Positions 6,967 to 15,318 of a stretch of 34,625 nucleotides of DNA are shown piece by piece; position 1 is the first letter of the stretch; each line of letters opens with the position of its first letter. Below the pieces are notes generated by a model that saw only the letters and a program-made list of their open reading frames with translations, ran no database searches and was not told the origin of the DNA. Where the stretch lies: positions 1 through 34,625 of the forward strand of contig CAJZFK010000001.1 of NCBI GenBank assembly GCA_915070155.1, in the 5' to 3' direction. Source of the DNA: an uncultured Candidatus Saccharibacteria bacterium. Lineage in GTDB: Bacteria; Patescibacteriota; Saccharimonadia; Saccharimonadales; Saccharimonadaceae. The position numbers and the translations under genes are program-made.

Positions 6967-7007
6967 TTGGCACTCTGCTTGTATGAGTGCTAGATTTGCG
7001 ATATAAT
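6967..7007 (+). promoter_or_regulatory. CIRCE operator overlapping the hrcA promoter
   Basis: TTGGCACTC (6967-6975), 9-nt spacer, GAGTGCTAG (6985-6993) is a CIRCE element, the binding site of the heat-shock repressor HrcA, with one change in each arm from TTAGCACTC/GAGTGCTAA. The end of the spacer forms a -35 box TTGTAT (6979-6984), exactly 17 nt from TATAAT at 7002-7007, which in turn is 6 nt from the hrcA ATG. HrcA would therefore block its own promoter directly. Confidence 0.9.
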
Positions 7008-7013
7008 TGGACT

Positions 7014-7724
7014 ATGACCGAACGTCAACAAGCAATCCTTGTCGCTATTATTGAGCAGTACGCTGAAATTGCGGCGCCAGTTGGTAGTGTAACGCTAGCC
7101 AAGTTATTTGGCGTGAGTAGCGCAACGATTCGCAGTGAGATGGCAAAACTTGAGGAGATGGGATTTATTGAGGCGCCCCACACGAGCGCAGGTCGAATTC
7201 CGACAGATAAGGGATATCGTTTTTATGTCAATGGAATCACGGCAGCGCAAATGACGGAATTACCGAGCGGTATTGATAGCAGCACGAAGGCAATTGAGGC
7301 GCACGTCAATTCAAATGTTGATACTTCAGATAAAGCGATTCGTCGAGCAGTTGATGGTTTGGTGGAAATGACTGGCAATTTTGGTTTTGCGTCATTTGGT
7401 TCGAGTTTGTATATGAACGGAATGACTCAGTTATTTAGTCAGCCAGAGTTTGGTGATGGCGATCACGTCCAGGCGGTTGCTAAATTGATTGACAATATCG
7501 AACCGTGGCTGCGTGAAGCGGCGCCGGATGAGCCGTTAAATGTGTTTATTGGTAGCGAAAATCCAATTGGCAAGAGTAGCGGTGCTACGTTGATTATAAG
7601 TAAATTTAAGTCATCGTCTGGTGGTGATAATTACATCGGTGTGATTGGTCCGACGCGACAAAATTATCGTCGAACGATGGAGCTGGTGCGTCGTACGGGC
7701 GCGATGCTAGAGGAGGTATTGTAA
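7014..7724 (+). CDS. hrcA: Heat-shock repressor HrcA (short form)
   Basis: HrcA represses chaperone genes by binding CIRCE sites and is released on heat stress. The N-terminal winged helix is clear: ERQQAILVAIIEQYAEIAAP, then VGSVTLAKLFGVSSATIRSE, MAKLEEMGFIEAPHTSAGRI, PTDKGYRFYV. The C-terminal ligand/dimer region is reduced but ends with the family-like VIGPTRQNYRRTMELV. At 236 residues it is about 100 shorter than usual HrcA (near 340). An in-frame ATG at 6987 falls inside the CIRCE element, so the ATG at 7014, 6 nt after the -10 box, is chosen. It heads an operon with a 53-codon gene and grpE. Confidence 0.92.
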   Translation: MTERQQAILVAIIEQYAEIAAPVGSVTLAKLFGVSSATIRSEMAKLEEMGFIEAPHTSAGRIPTDKGYRFYVNGITAAQMTELPSGIDSSTKAIEAHVNSNVDTSDKAIRRAVDGLVEMTGNFGFASFGSSLYMNGMTQLFSQPEFGDGDHVQAVAKLIDNIEPWLREAAPDEPLNVFIGSENPIGKSSGATLIISKFKSSSGGDNYIGVIGPTRQNYRRTMELVRRTGAMLEEVL

Positions 7725-7885
7725 TGGCTGAATGGATTGGTGGACTATTAAGTGGTTTGCCGGCTTGGCTGATTGTAATAATTTCAGTAATAATATTTAT
7801 TATTGGAGCGATTTGGATTTTAGCCTTTGATCCTGGTACGGTTGGCGGTGATCCGATCTTACCATTTAAAAGGAGGAAAAAATGA
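7724..7885 (+). CDS. 53-residue single-helix membrane peptide between hrcA and grpE
   Basis: A short gene fits exactly between hrcA and grpE. Its ATG overlaps the hrcA stop (taATG) after an AGGAGG at 7711-7716, and its TGA overlaps the grpE ATG (ATGA). The peptide starts MAEWIGGLLSGLPAW, continues with one strongly hydrophobic helix of about 20 residues rich in Ile, and ends with a basic KRRKK tail, suggesting a membrane peptide with its tail in the cytoplasm. Both junctions being coupled overlaps and the good ribosome binding site argue that it is real. Function is unknown; position implies expression under HrcA control. Confidence 0.75.
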   Translation: MAEWIGGLLSGLPAWLIVIISVIIFIIGAIWILAFDPGTVGGDPILPFKRRKK

Positions 7886-8346
7886 CGAAGAATAAAAAAG
7901 CTGAAGATTTAGAGAAAGAAGTTGCTGAGCTGACGTCGGATCTGCAGCGAACTCGAGCGGATTTTGAGAATTATCGTAAGCGTGTGGATGCAGAAAAGCA
8001 ATCAGCGCACGAGTTGGGTCAAACTAAGTCGGTGATGAAATTATTGCCAGTTATTGATACAATTGAGCGAGCTGTTGCTAACGTCCCAGAGGAGATTCAA
8101 GATAATGCGTGGGTTAAGGGCGTGGCTGGTCTGAATAAGCAACTTGACAAGCAATTGAAGGAGATTGGTTTGGAAAAAATTGACGCCAAACCCGGAACTT
8201 TATTTAATCCTGAATTTCATCAGGCTGTTCAATTTGACGAATCAACGGATGGCGATAAGGAAGTTATTGCCGAGGAGCTTCGCGCTGGCTATACTTTGAA
8301 TGGTTCAGTCATTCGCGACGCAATGGTAAAAGTTGCTCGTCAATAA
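7882..8346 (+). CDS. grpE: Nucleotide exchange factor GrpE
   Basis: GrpE releases ADP from DnaK. This 154-residue protein begins with a charged coiled coil (EKEVAELTSDLQRTRADFEN, YRKRVDAEKQ), the long GrpE dimer helix. It ends with the beta domain, seen in NPEFHQAVQFDES and LRAGYTLNGSVIRDAMVKVA, which is close to the family signature. It has a near-perfect AAGGAGG ribosome binding site and overlaps the upstream small gene by 4 bases. Length is at the short end of the family because the acidic N-terminal extension is missing. Confidence 0.95.
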   Translation: MTKNKKAEDLEKEVAELTSDLQRTRADFENYRKRVDAEKQSAHELGQTKSVMKLLPVIDTIERAVANVPEEIQDNAWVKGVAGLNKQLDKQLKEIGLEKIDAKPGTLFNPEFHQAVQFDESTDGDKEVIAEELRAGYTLNGSVIRDAMVKVARQ

Positions 8347-8368
8347 TTTGATTAAGAAAAAACTATGT

Positions 8369-8440
8369 TTAGCACTCTTGACATGAGAGTGCTAATTATT
8401 TATACTGGGATAGTTGGCACTCACCACGAAAGAGTGCTAG
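8369..8440 (+). promoter_or_regulatory. dnaK promoter with tandem CIRCE operators
   Basis: Two CIRCE elements lie 45 bases apart. The first, TTAGCACTC (8369-8377), spacer TTGACATGA, GAGTGCTAA (8387-8395), is a perfect consensus; its spacer contains a perfect -35 box TTGACA (8378-8383), 17 nt before TATACT (8401-8406). The second, TTGGCACTC (8414-8422), 9-nt spacer, GAGTGCTAG (8432-8440), begins where transcription should start (about 8413). One operator thus covers the -35 box and the other the initiation region and the 5' end of the RNA. Confidence 0.92.
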
Positions 8441-8491
8441 AATGAATATAAGATATAGACCAGATGTGATCATAATAGAAAGGGGAATCAT

Positions 8492-10381
8492 ATGGGTAAA
8501 ATTATTGGTATTGACCTCGGTACAACCAACAGCGCATTTGCGTATATGTTAGCTGGAAAACCAGAGGTAATTTCTAATGCCGAAGGTAATCGCACTACGC
8601 CATCTGTGGTTGCGGTTAATAAAAAGGGCGAACGACTTGTTGGTCAAGTTGCTCAGCGTCAGCGTGTAACAAACCCAAAAAACACGATTTACGGCGTTAA
8701 GCGTTTGATTGGTCGTAAGTTTGACGATAAGGAAGTTCAAAAAGACTTGGACATCATGCCGTACGAGATTGTTAAAAAAGGTACTGGCGTGGCGGTCGAA
8801 ATGGGTGATAAGGAATACACGCCAGAAGAAGTTTCAGCAATGATTCTTAGTAAAATCAAGGCTGACGCCGAAGCTTTCTTGGGTGAAAAGGTGACAGAGG
8901 CAGTGATTACGGTGCCAGCTTACTTTGACGATTCACAACGTCAAGCGACTAAGGACGCCGGTAAAATTGCTGGATTAGAAGTTAAGCGTATTATCAATGA
9001 ACCAACAGCTGCGGCTTTGGCGTACGGTCTGGAGAAGGGCAAAAACGACGAAACCATCGTGGTGTTCGACCTTGGTGGCGGTACGTTTGACGTGTCGGTG
9101 TTGGAATTAGGTGATGGCGTGTTTGAGGTTAAGGCAACCAACGGTGATACACACCTTGGCGGTGAAGATTTCGACAACGCTATTGTCAACTACTTCTTGG
9201 ATGACTTCAAGTCGAAGGAGGGAATTGATCTTCGTAAAGATAATGCGGCGATGCAACGCCTAAAGGACGAGGCTGAGAAGGCGAAGAAAGAATTATCAAC
9301 GGTTACGGAGTATGAAGTCAACATTCCATTTATTACCGCTGATGCCGATGGTCCAAAGCACTTTGAGATGAGCTTGAGTCGTGCCAAGTTGGAGGATTTA
9401 GTTAAGGATCTATTGGATCGCTTGGATGGTCCAGTAGAAAAGGCTTTGAAGGATGCCAAACTTTCTAAGTCCGACATTAACAATGTAGTTATGGTTGGTG
9501 GAATGACTCGTATGCCAGCTGTGGTCGAGCGTGTAAAGAATTTCTTTGGAAAAGATCCGATGCAAGGCGTGAACCCAGATGAGGTTGTGGCTGTTGGTGC
9601 CGCAATTCAAGGTGGCGTCTTGGCTGGTGACGTTAAGGACGTGTTGCTTCTGGATGTGACTCCGCTTTCTCTTGGAATTGAGACGATGGGCGGTGTATCG
9701 ACGAAGTTGATTGATCGAAACACTACAATTCCAACAAGCAAGAGTGAAGTTTTCTCAACTGCTGCAGATAATCAGCCTCAGGTGGAAATTCACGTTCTTC
9801 AGGGTGAGCGCGAGTTTGCTAATGACAATAAGAGTTTGGGTCGTTTTGTGCTTGACGGTATTGCGCCAGCACCGCGCGGTGTGCCTCAAATTGAAGTGAC
9901 CTTTAACATTGACGCCAATGGTATTCTTAACGTTACAGCCAAAGATAAAGGAACGGGCAAAGAGCAATCAATCACTATCCAAAACTCTGGCAATATGAGT
10001 AAGGAAGATATTGAGAAGGCACAAAAAGAAGCCGAACTTCACGCGGACGAAGACAAGAAAAAGCGCGAAACTGTCGATACGAAGAATCAGCTTGAAAACG
10101 CTATTTATCAGGCAAAGAAAATGCCGGATGAATTCAAGGATAAGATTTCTGACGATGATAAGCAAGCGATTGAAAAGGCTGTCGAAGAGGCTGAAAAGCA
10201 CAAAGATTCTGAAGATAAGGACGAATTGGACGCTGCAATTAAAGCCTTGAACGACGCGATTATGCCAATTGGGGCTAAGATGTATCAACAATCAGCCGAC
10301 GATAAAAAAGCTGACGAGACTGGCGACAAAAAGTCTGATAAAGACGAGCCGGTCGAAGGTGAAATTGTCGACGAAAAATAA
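8492..10381 (+). CDS. dnaK: Chaperone DnaK (Hsp70)
   Basis: An Hsp70 of 629 residues, normal for the family. It opens with the phosphate-binding loop GIDLGTTNSAF. The second phosphate loop is VFDLGGGTFDVSVLELG, the ATPase core also shows NEPTAAALAYGLEKG, and the adenosine loop is VVMVGGMTRMPAV. The linker DVLLLDVTPLSLGIET leads into the peptide-binding domain, followed by a helical lid and an acidic tail ending VEGEIVDEK, which resembles the EEVD-like tails of bacterial DnaK. It binds unfolded proteins in an ATP cycle driven by DnaJ and GrpE, both encoded next to it. The ATG follows AAAGGGG. It has its own CIRCE-controlled promoter and is followed by a terminator, so it is a single-gene unit. 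Confidence 0.98.
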   Translation: MGKIIGIDLGTTNSAFAYMLAGKPEVISNAEGNRTTPSVVAVNKKGERLVGQVAQRQRVTNPKNTIYGVKRLIGRKFDDKEVQKDLDIMPYEIVKKGTGVAVEMGDKEYTPEEVSAMILSKIKADAEAFLGEKVTEAVITVPAYFDDSQRQATKDAGKIAGLEVKRIINEPTAAALAYGLEKGKNDETIVVFDLGGGTFDVSVLELGDGVFEVKATNGDTHLGGEDFDNAIVNYFLDDFKSKEGIDLRKDNAAMQRLKDEAEKAKKELSTVTEYEVNIPFITADADGPKHFEMSLSRAKLEDLVKDLLDRLDGPVEKALKDAKLSKSDINNVVMVGGMTRMPAVVERVKNFFGKDPMQGVNPDEVVAVGAAIQGGVLAGDVKDVLLLDVTPLSLGIETMGGVSTKLIDRNTTIPTSKSEVFSTAADNQPQVEIHVLQGEREFANDNKSLGRFVLDGIAPAPRGVPQIEVTFNIDANGILNVTAKDKGTGKEQSITIQNSGNMSKEDIEKAQKEAELHADEDKKKRETVDTKNQLENAIYQAKKMPDEFKDKISDDDKQAIEKAVEEAEKHKDSEDKDELDAAIKALNDAIMPIGAKMYQQSADDKKADETGDKKSDKDEPVEGEIVDEK

Positions 10382-10400
10382 ACCTAACGTATTTACAAAG

Positions 10401-10432
10401 AAGGCTGCTCGATAAAAAGAGTGGCCTTTTTT
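10401..10432 (+). terminator. Rho-independent terminator after dnaK
   Basis: AAGGCTGCTC (10401-10410) pairs with GAGTGGCCTT (10419-10428) through ten base pairs including two G-U pairs, with an 8-nt loop and a run of T residues to 10432. It separates dnaK from dnaJ. Confidence 0.8.
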
Positions 10433-10436
10433 GGAC

Positions 10437-10474
10437 TTAGCACTCTTGCACTGAGAGTGCTAAACGCGTATAAT
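10437..10474 (+). promoter_or_regulatory. CIRCE operator overlapping the dnaJ promoter
   Basis: TTAGCACTC (10437-10445), spacer TTGCACTGA, GAGTGCTAA (10455-10463) is a perfect CIRCE. The spacer holds the -35 box TTGCAC (10446-10451), 17 nt from TATAAT (10469-10474). The ATG is 9 nt further on, so the leader is about 3 nt long. Confidence 0.92.
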
Positions 10475-10483
10475 ATATAAGGT

Positions 10484-11593
10484 ATGAGCAAGCGTGATTA
10501 TTATGAAATATTGGGCGTTCCAAAGACCGCTTCTGAAGATGAGATAAAAAAGGCTTTTCGTAAATTAGCAATTAAATATCATCCTGACAAACAGGGTGGC
10601 GACGAGGCTAAGTTTAAGGAAATTAATGAGGCCTATGAAGTTCTGAAAGACAAGCAGAAGCGACAGCGTTATGATCAATTTGGTCATGCTGGCGTTGGTG
10701 GTGCGTCTGGCGGCGGTTTTTCTGGTAATCCGTTTGAAGGATTTGGTGGATTCGGCGGTCAAAACGTTCACTTTGATTTTGGCGACGGTGGACTAGGTGA
10801 TATTTTTAGTCAATTCTTCGGTGGTGCAGCTGGCGGCACTGGGAATAGTCGTTCGCGTGGGCGTGATGTTGAAACTAGTGTAACACTAAGCTTTGAGGAC
10901 GCAGTATTTGGTGTAGAAAAGAAAATTAGTTTAATGCTGGATGTTGAATGTGAGCATTGCCATGGCGATGGCGCCGAGCCTGGATTTGGGATGAAAACGT
11001 GCCCAACTTGTAAGGGCGCGGGTCAGCAAACTCGAACGATGAATTCGCTGTTTGGGCAAATTCAGCAGGCGGTTGTTTGTGAAACTTGTCACGGTAAGGG
11101 AAAAGTTCCTGAAAAAGAATGTTCAGTTTGTCGAGGAAAAGGCACGACCCGGCAGAATCAGGATATCACTATTAAAATTCCGGCAGGGATTGATGATGGC
11201 GCGACAATTCGTCTGCGTGGTCGTGGCGAAGCAGTTGCTGGTGGCAGTAGAGGTGATTTGTATGTCCACATTCGCGTTAAGGCGCATAAAAAATTCACTC
11301 GTGAAGGCAATATTATTCTTAGCGAAGAACATATTTCTATGGTTGATGCGGCACTGGGAACGGAGATTGATGTGGAAACTGTGGACGGCGTAATAACGAT
11401 GAAAATCCCAGCGGGTACTCAGAGCGGAACCGACTTCAAGTTGTCAGGTCATGGCGTGCCGCACTTACATAGTGAATCTCGTGGTCCGCATATTGTGGGT
11501 GTTATTGTTGATACGCCAACCAAATTGACCAAAAAACAGAAGGAACTTTTGGAGCAATTTAAGGGTACGAAAAAACGAGGACTGTTTTCCTAG
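10484..11593 (+). CDS. dnaJ: Chaperone DnaJ (Hsp40)
   Basis: A full-length type I J-protein of 369 residues. The J domain starts KRDYYEILGVPKTASEDEIK and contains the HPD tripeptide in YHPDKQGG. A glycine/phenylalanine-rich region follows (residues about 75-120). The zinc-binding domain has four CxxCxGxG-type motifs: CEHCHGDG, CPTCKGAG, CETCHGKG and CSVCRGKG. The C-terminal substrate domain begins near IKIPAGIDDGATIRLRG. It stimulates the DnaK ATPase and delivers clients. Its own CIRCE-controlled promoter and near-leaderless start set it apart from dnaK transcription. Confidence 0.98.
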   Translation: MSKRDYYEILGVPKTASEDEIKKAFRKLAIKYHPDKQGGDEAKFKEINEAYEVLKDKQKRQRYDQFGHAGVGGASGGGFSGNPFEGFGGFGGQNVHFDFGDGGLGDIFSQFFGGAAGGTGNSRSRGRDVETSVTLSFEDAVFGVEKKISLMLDVECEHCHGDGAEPGFGMKTCPTCKGAGQQTRTMNSLFGQIQQAVVCETCHGKGKVPEKECSVCRGKGTTRQNQDITIKIPAGIDDGATIRLRGRGEAVAGGSRGDLYVHIRVKAHKKFTREGNIILSEEHISMVDAALGTEIDVETVDGVITMKIPAGTQSGTDFKLSGHGVPHLHSESRGPHIVGVIVDTPTKLTKKQKELLEQFKGTKKRGLFS

Positions 11594-11598
11594 TATAT

Positions 11599-11626
11599 TT
11601 GTCGAGAAAAAATCCTGTGTTATACT
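11599..11626 (+). promoter_or_regulatory. Promoter of the 1044-residue membrane protein gene
   Basis: TATACT at 11621-11626 is preceded by TGT (extended -10 box) and by TTGTCG at 11599-11604 with a 16-nt gap. A weak ribosome binding site (GAAGG) precedes the ATG at 11654. Confidence 0.5.
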
Positions 11627-11653
11627 GAAGCTAACATAAGAGGGATTGAAGGC

Positions 11654-14600
11654 ATGGGATTAATTTTTCTGATAATAGTTATTATTGTAGTAATTAAGCT
11701 AATAAAATTATTACAGAGAGGTAATAGTCAGCCGTCTAATTATTCCGAAGATTATCGTCAGGGATATTGGGATGGCGTGCGTGATGCACAAAATGGATGC
11801 GCCAAAATTGAGAATGACAACGGTCAAGTGAGGCTTATTACCGAGAATCAAAACGCCGCTTCGCGGCTTGCGAATACGCCGTTAAATATCAGTAAAAATG
11901 AGAATCTCGATAATATAATTCCTACTAGTATTTCCACATCTGAAGAGAGAGTAAATACGGTTGCTGCGCCTGTTGAGAATAATATTGAACGAGCATCACA
12001 TATTGATGACAAGGAAAAGGAGAGGGGTCGTAAGACTACAATTAATATAGCGCTATATACGGCATCGCTACTTCTGACTGCGGGAATATTGCTTCTGGCT
12101 CAGACAATTAATCTATCTATCCAACTTAGGTTTGGGTTGGTGTGGCTGTTTATTTTTATTTATTATATTATTGGTCAGATATTGTATGCTCGCTTGCCAA
12201 TATTAAAATCTGCGTCGACAGCGCTTATTGGTACGGCCTTGGCTGCTGTGCCAATTGGCGGCTGGACTATGAATTTACTTTTAGGTATTGACCCCGCATG
12301 GTGCTGGCTTATTACTTCTGTAATTGGTGCTGTTTTGTGTGTTGATGCTACAGTGAGATTGAATAGTCGACCTCTTGCTTATGTATCGCTACTATCGATG
12401 TTTACGATGACGACTAGTTTGCCGGCTGTTGTGCATGCGCAGCTGGTCTGGTATTACGTTGTAATGCTGCTATTTGGATGTTTGATGACTGTGGCTGCGT
12501 ATTTTTCTAGTCGTCTTCCTCGTCAGTTTGTCGAACCGTTAAACGTTGTAAATCCGTTTATCGTGCCGATGACGATGTTTATCGCGCTCAGCTCGTCGGC
12601 ATATATGGGTGCATTAGATATTAGTGTACTGTTATTTGCTAGCGTTGCATATTACTTTACGGTTGCTCTTGTTGAGAAGTCTAAAAAGATGCGTACTTAT
12701 GAATTGACAACAGCTCGCTTATTGTTAATGGTGATGGCTACTAGTTTCGCAATGTATTTATCTGATGATAATCAGTTGGTTGTAAGCGTGATTCTAGGGT
12801 TAGTGGCACTTGGAAATATAATCTGGTCTGCTACGTCAATGCACATTCAGAAACAATACGATAGACATCATGAAATAGTATTGTGGGCTAGTTTTGTTGT
12901 GTCGCTAAGTGCTCTGTTTGGCGTGATCGGCTCTGGAGATTCGCTACGAATGACGGTTGCCTTTACCTTTATTAGTGTTATTTCAGCGATTAGTCTTGCA
13001 ATACTTTTTTTGTTACGTCGTGTCCGCTTCGGTGTTATGGTTGTGATATCTGGGATTCTATTGGTGCCGATTGGTATAACACTATTCAATATCGATATAG
13101 CTATAGCACCACGCGTACAGTATCTAATTTTTCTATTCATGACGCCACTGCCAGTTATTTGCCGATTGCTAATTTTGAAGCGTCCGAATATTAGTAAAAG
13201 TCAGGCTGCTTTAGTATATGGCGCTGCGTCAACTTGGCTATTAATGGCGATGTTTACTTCAGCGATGATAGCCACTTATGCGACAGAGGAAGCCCTGATG
13301 TGCTTATCGGGCGCGATAGCTATCGGCGCTGGCATTATGAGTGTGGCTGTATGGCGCGAAAAAGTTTATGAGTTTGTAGTTGGAGTACATACTTCTTTAA
13401 TGTTGTCGGTATTTTTGCTAGCTTTAGGTTTTGCGATGTCTAGTGAAAACATATCTATTCTAATGGCGTGGATAAATGTGTCGTCGCTATTAATAGTAGA
13501 ATGGCTTTATCATCGTCATGACAATGCAGCTATCAAAAGTCGTGAGTTGTTTCTATATTCTATTATTGGCGTAGCTATCGTTGTTGTGTTGTCGTCAATT
13601 CATCCGATAGTTTGGTTGCCGCTAGTGGTGTCACTATACTATGCGTTTTACCGATGTTGTAGAGAGGCTTATTTGGGTGGGGCATATCTTACGACAATCA
13701 TCTTTGTTTTATTATCCCTGCATTGGTTGAATATACCGTTTAATGACAATCTTGCAATTGCTGCATGGGTGAGTCTAGTTGGTTTTGGGTCTTTGTACTG
13801 GCTGTTGCGAATGAATAGGCAATCGTCAATTATTAGTGATATGACGCTATGTGCTGCTGTAGTTCCAGCGATAGTGCTTCCGGCAATTAATCTACTGGCA
13901 ACATATGATTTGTCGTTCAAGGTATTGGGATGGCTGGCAGCCGTAGTAGCTCTTTATATGGCGGTACTTGCTAAACGAGATTGGCGAATAATGACAATAG
14001 CTGCACACCCGAGTTTAGTGTTGTTGCTTTACCTTATAGCTCAATGGTTTGCTATTCCACTCGAATTCATGTCAGTCGTTGCCCTGGTTGTTTTTGCGGT
14101 GTTTTACGGCTTGGCTATTGCTGCGCGAATCAGAAAGATGTCGAGTCGTTGGTATTACTCTTCATTCTATAGTGCCATCGGCTGGTCAGTAGTCTTATTG
14201 TCTATTGCTACACCAGTTAGCGCTACTGTGGTGTCAGTGATTCTGGCGGCGCTAGTGTGGATAATTAATGGTATCGCCTTGATGTTCGAAGGTGTCCCCA
14301 AAAAGAGTATTTTGCATTTTGATTCAGGCGTGCTCCTGATTTTGTACGGCGTTTTATTTACTATTAAAAACCTAGCCTTACCAGTTCACGCCATCACAAT
14401 ACCATATTTGTGGTCAGCGGCAATTCTTTCGGGAGCGGTGATGTCGTGGTGTTGGTTGGGGTATGTTCATAAGTCTACGACAGTGCACCTAGTGCTGGCT
14501 TTTTCTGCGCTTAGTTTGCCGACTCTCGTCTTGGCGTTCGCAGGAGATAGTGTTATGGAAATATTATTCCTAATAGAGCATTCATTGATGGTTGTTGTGG

Positions 14601-14788
14601 GGCTGGCGCTTAACAAACGACTGATTACGACCTGGGGTGCTGTATGTGTGACATTAGCTTTGATATATCTATTGTCGGGATACACTTATGTATTAGCTAT
14701 TTTGGCTGGTATATCTATCATTGTAGCGGTGACAATTGTGGTAGCGAGAGCTCAAAGAAGCAAAAGGCAAGATGTTGCAAAAAGATAG
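11654..14788 (+). CDS. Very large polytopic membrane protein of unknown function
   Basis: I cannot assign this 1044-residue protein to a function. Residues 2-20 form one hydrophobic helix, followed by a soluble segment of about 110 residues including SEDYRQGYWDGVRDAQNG, and then, from about residue 130 to the end, an almost unbroken series of hydrophobic helices, probably more than 25. The loops are very short and there is no obvious catalytic or nucleotide-binding motif. The layout recalls large bacterial membrane proteins of the DUF2157/DUF2339 kind, but the likeness is only of architecture. The C-terminus is basic (RAQRSKRQDVAKR). The codon choice is a little different from the neighbouring chaperones. 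A role in the envelope is the only safe inference. Confidence 0.85.
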   Translation: MGLIFLIIVIIVVIKLIKLLQRGNSQPSNYSEDYRQGYWDGVRDAQNGCAKIENDNGQVRLITENQNAASRLANTPLNISKNENLDNIIPTSISTSEERVNTVAAPVENNIERASHIDDKEKERGRKTTINIALYTASLLLTAGILLLAQTINLSIQLRFGLVWLFIFIYYIIGQILYARLPILKSASTALIGTALAAVPIGGWTMNLLLGIDPAWCWLITSVIGAVLCVDATVRLNSRPLAYVSLLSMFTMTTSLPAVVHAQLVWYYVVMLLFGCLMTVAAYFSSRLPRQFVEPLNVVNPFIVPMTMFIALSSSAYMGALDISVLLFASVAYYFTVALVEKSKKMRTYELTTARLLLMVMATSFAMYLSDDNQLVVSVILGLVALGNIIWSATSMHIQKQYDRHHEIVLWASFVVSLSALFGVIGSGDSLRMTVAFTFISVISAISLAILFLLRRVRFGVMVVISGILLVPIGITLFNIDIAIAPRVQYLIFLFMTPLPVICRLLILKRPNISKSQAALVYGAASTWLLMAMFTSAMIATYATEEALMCLSGAIAIGAGIMSVAVWREKVYEFVVGVHTSLMLSVFLLALGFAMSSENISILMAWINVSSLLIVEWLYHRHDNAAIKSRELFLYSIIGVAIVVVLSSIHPIVWLPLVVSLYYAFYRCCREAYLGGAYLTTIIFVLLSLHWLNIPFNDNLAIAAWVSLVGFGSLYWLLRMNRQSSIISDMTLCAAVVPAIVLPAINLLATYDLSFKVLGWLAAVVALYMAVLAKRDWRIMTIAAHPSLVLLLYLIAQWFAIPLEFMSVVALVVFAVFYGLAIAARIRKMSSRWYYSSFYSAIGWSVVLLSIATPVSATVVSVILAALVWIINGIALMFEGVPKKSILHFDSGVLLILYGVLFTIKNLALPVHAITIPYLWSAAILSGAVMSWCWLGYVHKSTTVHLVLAFSALSLPTLVLAFAGDSVMEILFLIEHSLMVVVGLALNKRLITTWGAVCVTLALIYLLSGYTYVLAILAGISIIVAVTIVVARAQRSKRQDVAKR

Positions 14789-14803
14789 TTTTTATGCCAT
14801 AAT
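14775..14803 (+). promoter_or_regulatory. Promoter of the rimB-like/rimK pair
   Basis: TTGCAA (14775-14780) and CATAAT (14798-14803) are separated by 17 nt, 8 nt before the ATG at 14812. The -35 box lies in the last codons of the preceding membrane protein gene. Confidence 0.5.
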
Positions 14804-14811
14804 ATTGACGT

Positions 14812-15318
14812 ATGAAAGAAAAAGCCATTATTGGGTCAACCGAGTTTGTGAACTTCGGTGAGCGAGCACAAAAAGTCCCAGCTAAAATTGATACGGGCGC
14901 TGATTCTAGTGCGGTTTGGGCGAGTAATATTCGCATTGATAAAGATGGAGTGTTGAAATTTTCTCTGTTTGGCGAAGGCTCGCTGTATTATGACGGTAAG
15001 ATATTTAAGAGAACTGATTATTCGGTGGCGAGGGTGCGTAGTTCGTCTGGGCATGAGCAGATTCGTTACCGGACACATTTTTGGGTAAAAATTAGTGGGC
15101 GAAAAATTAAAATGTTGATGAATCTATCTGATCGGTCGAAAAATGAATTTCCGGTGTTAATCGGAAGACGGTCGATTTCTGGAAAATTCCTAGTGGACGT
15201 ATCAAGGAAAAATGTTCGCAGAAAAAAACCGTCCGCAACTGCTAGTCTTAATGAAGAAGTAAAATTGAATCCATACGAATTTTATAAAAAATATCATCAG
15301 AAAGGTGAAGAAAAATAA
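14812..15318 (+). CDS. RimB-type retropepsin-like (ATP-dependent zinc) protease
   Basis: A 168-residue protein of the RimB/DUF785 family, a retropepsin-like fold. The key motif is KIDTGADSSAVWA with DTGA at 27-30, and a second family block NEFPVLIGRRSISGKFLVDV lies near the C-terminal end. Members are encoded next to RimK-type ligases and, in studied cases, remove or trim the glutamate tails that RimK adds; that role is family knowledge applied here. The stop overlaps the rimK start (taATG), which supports a working pair. The last 30 residues are basic and poorly conserved. Confidence 0.82.
   Translation: MKEKAIIGSTEFVNFGERAQKVPAKIDTGADSSAVWASNIRIDKDGVLKFSLFGEGSLYYDGKIFKRTDYSVARVRSSSGHEQIRYRTHFWVKISGRKIKMLMNLSDRSKNEFPVLIGRRSISGKFLVDVSRKNVRRKKPSATASLNEEVKLNPYEFYKKYHQKGEEK

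Noticed and set aside
6987..7013. hrcA start at the ATG at 6987
   Set aside because: That codon lies within the right arm of the CIRCE element and upstream of the -10 box.
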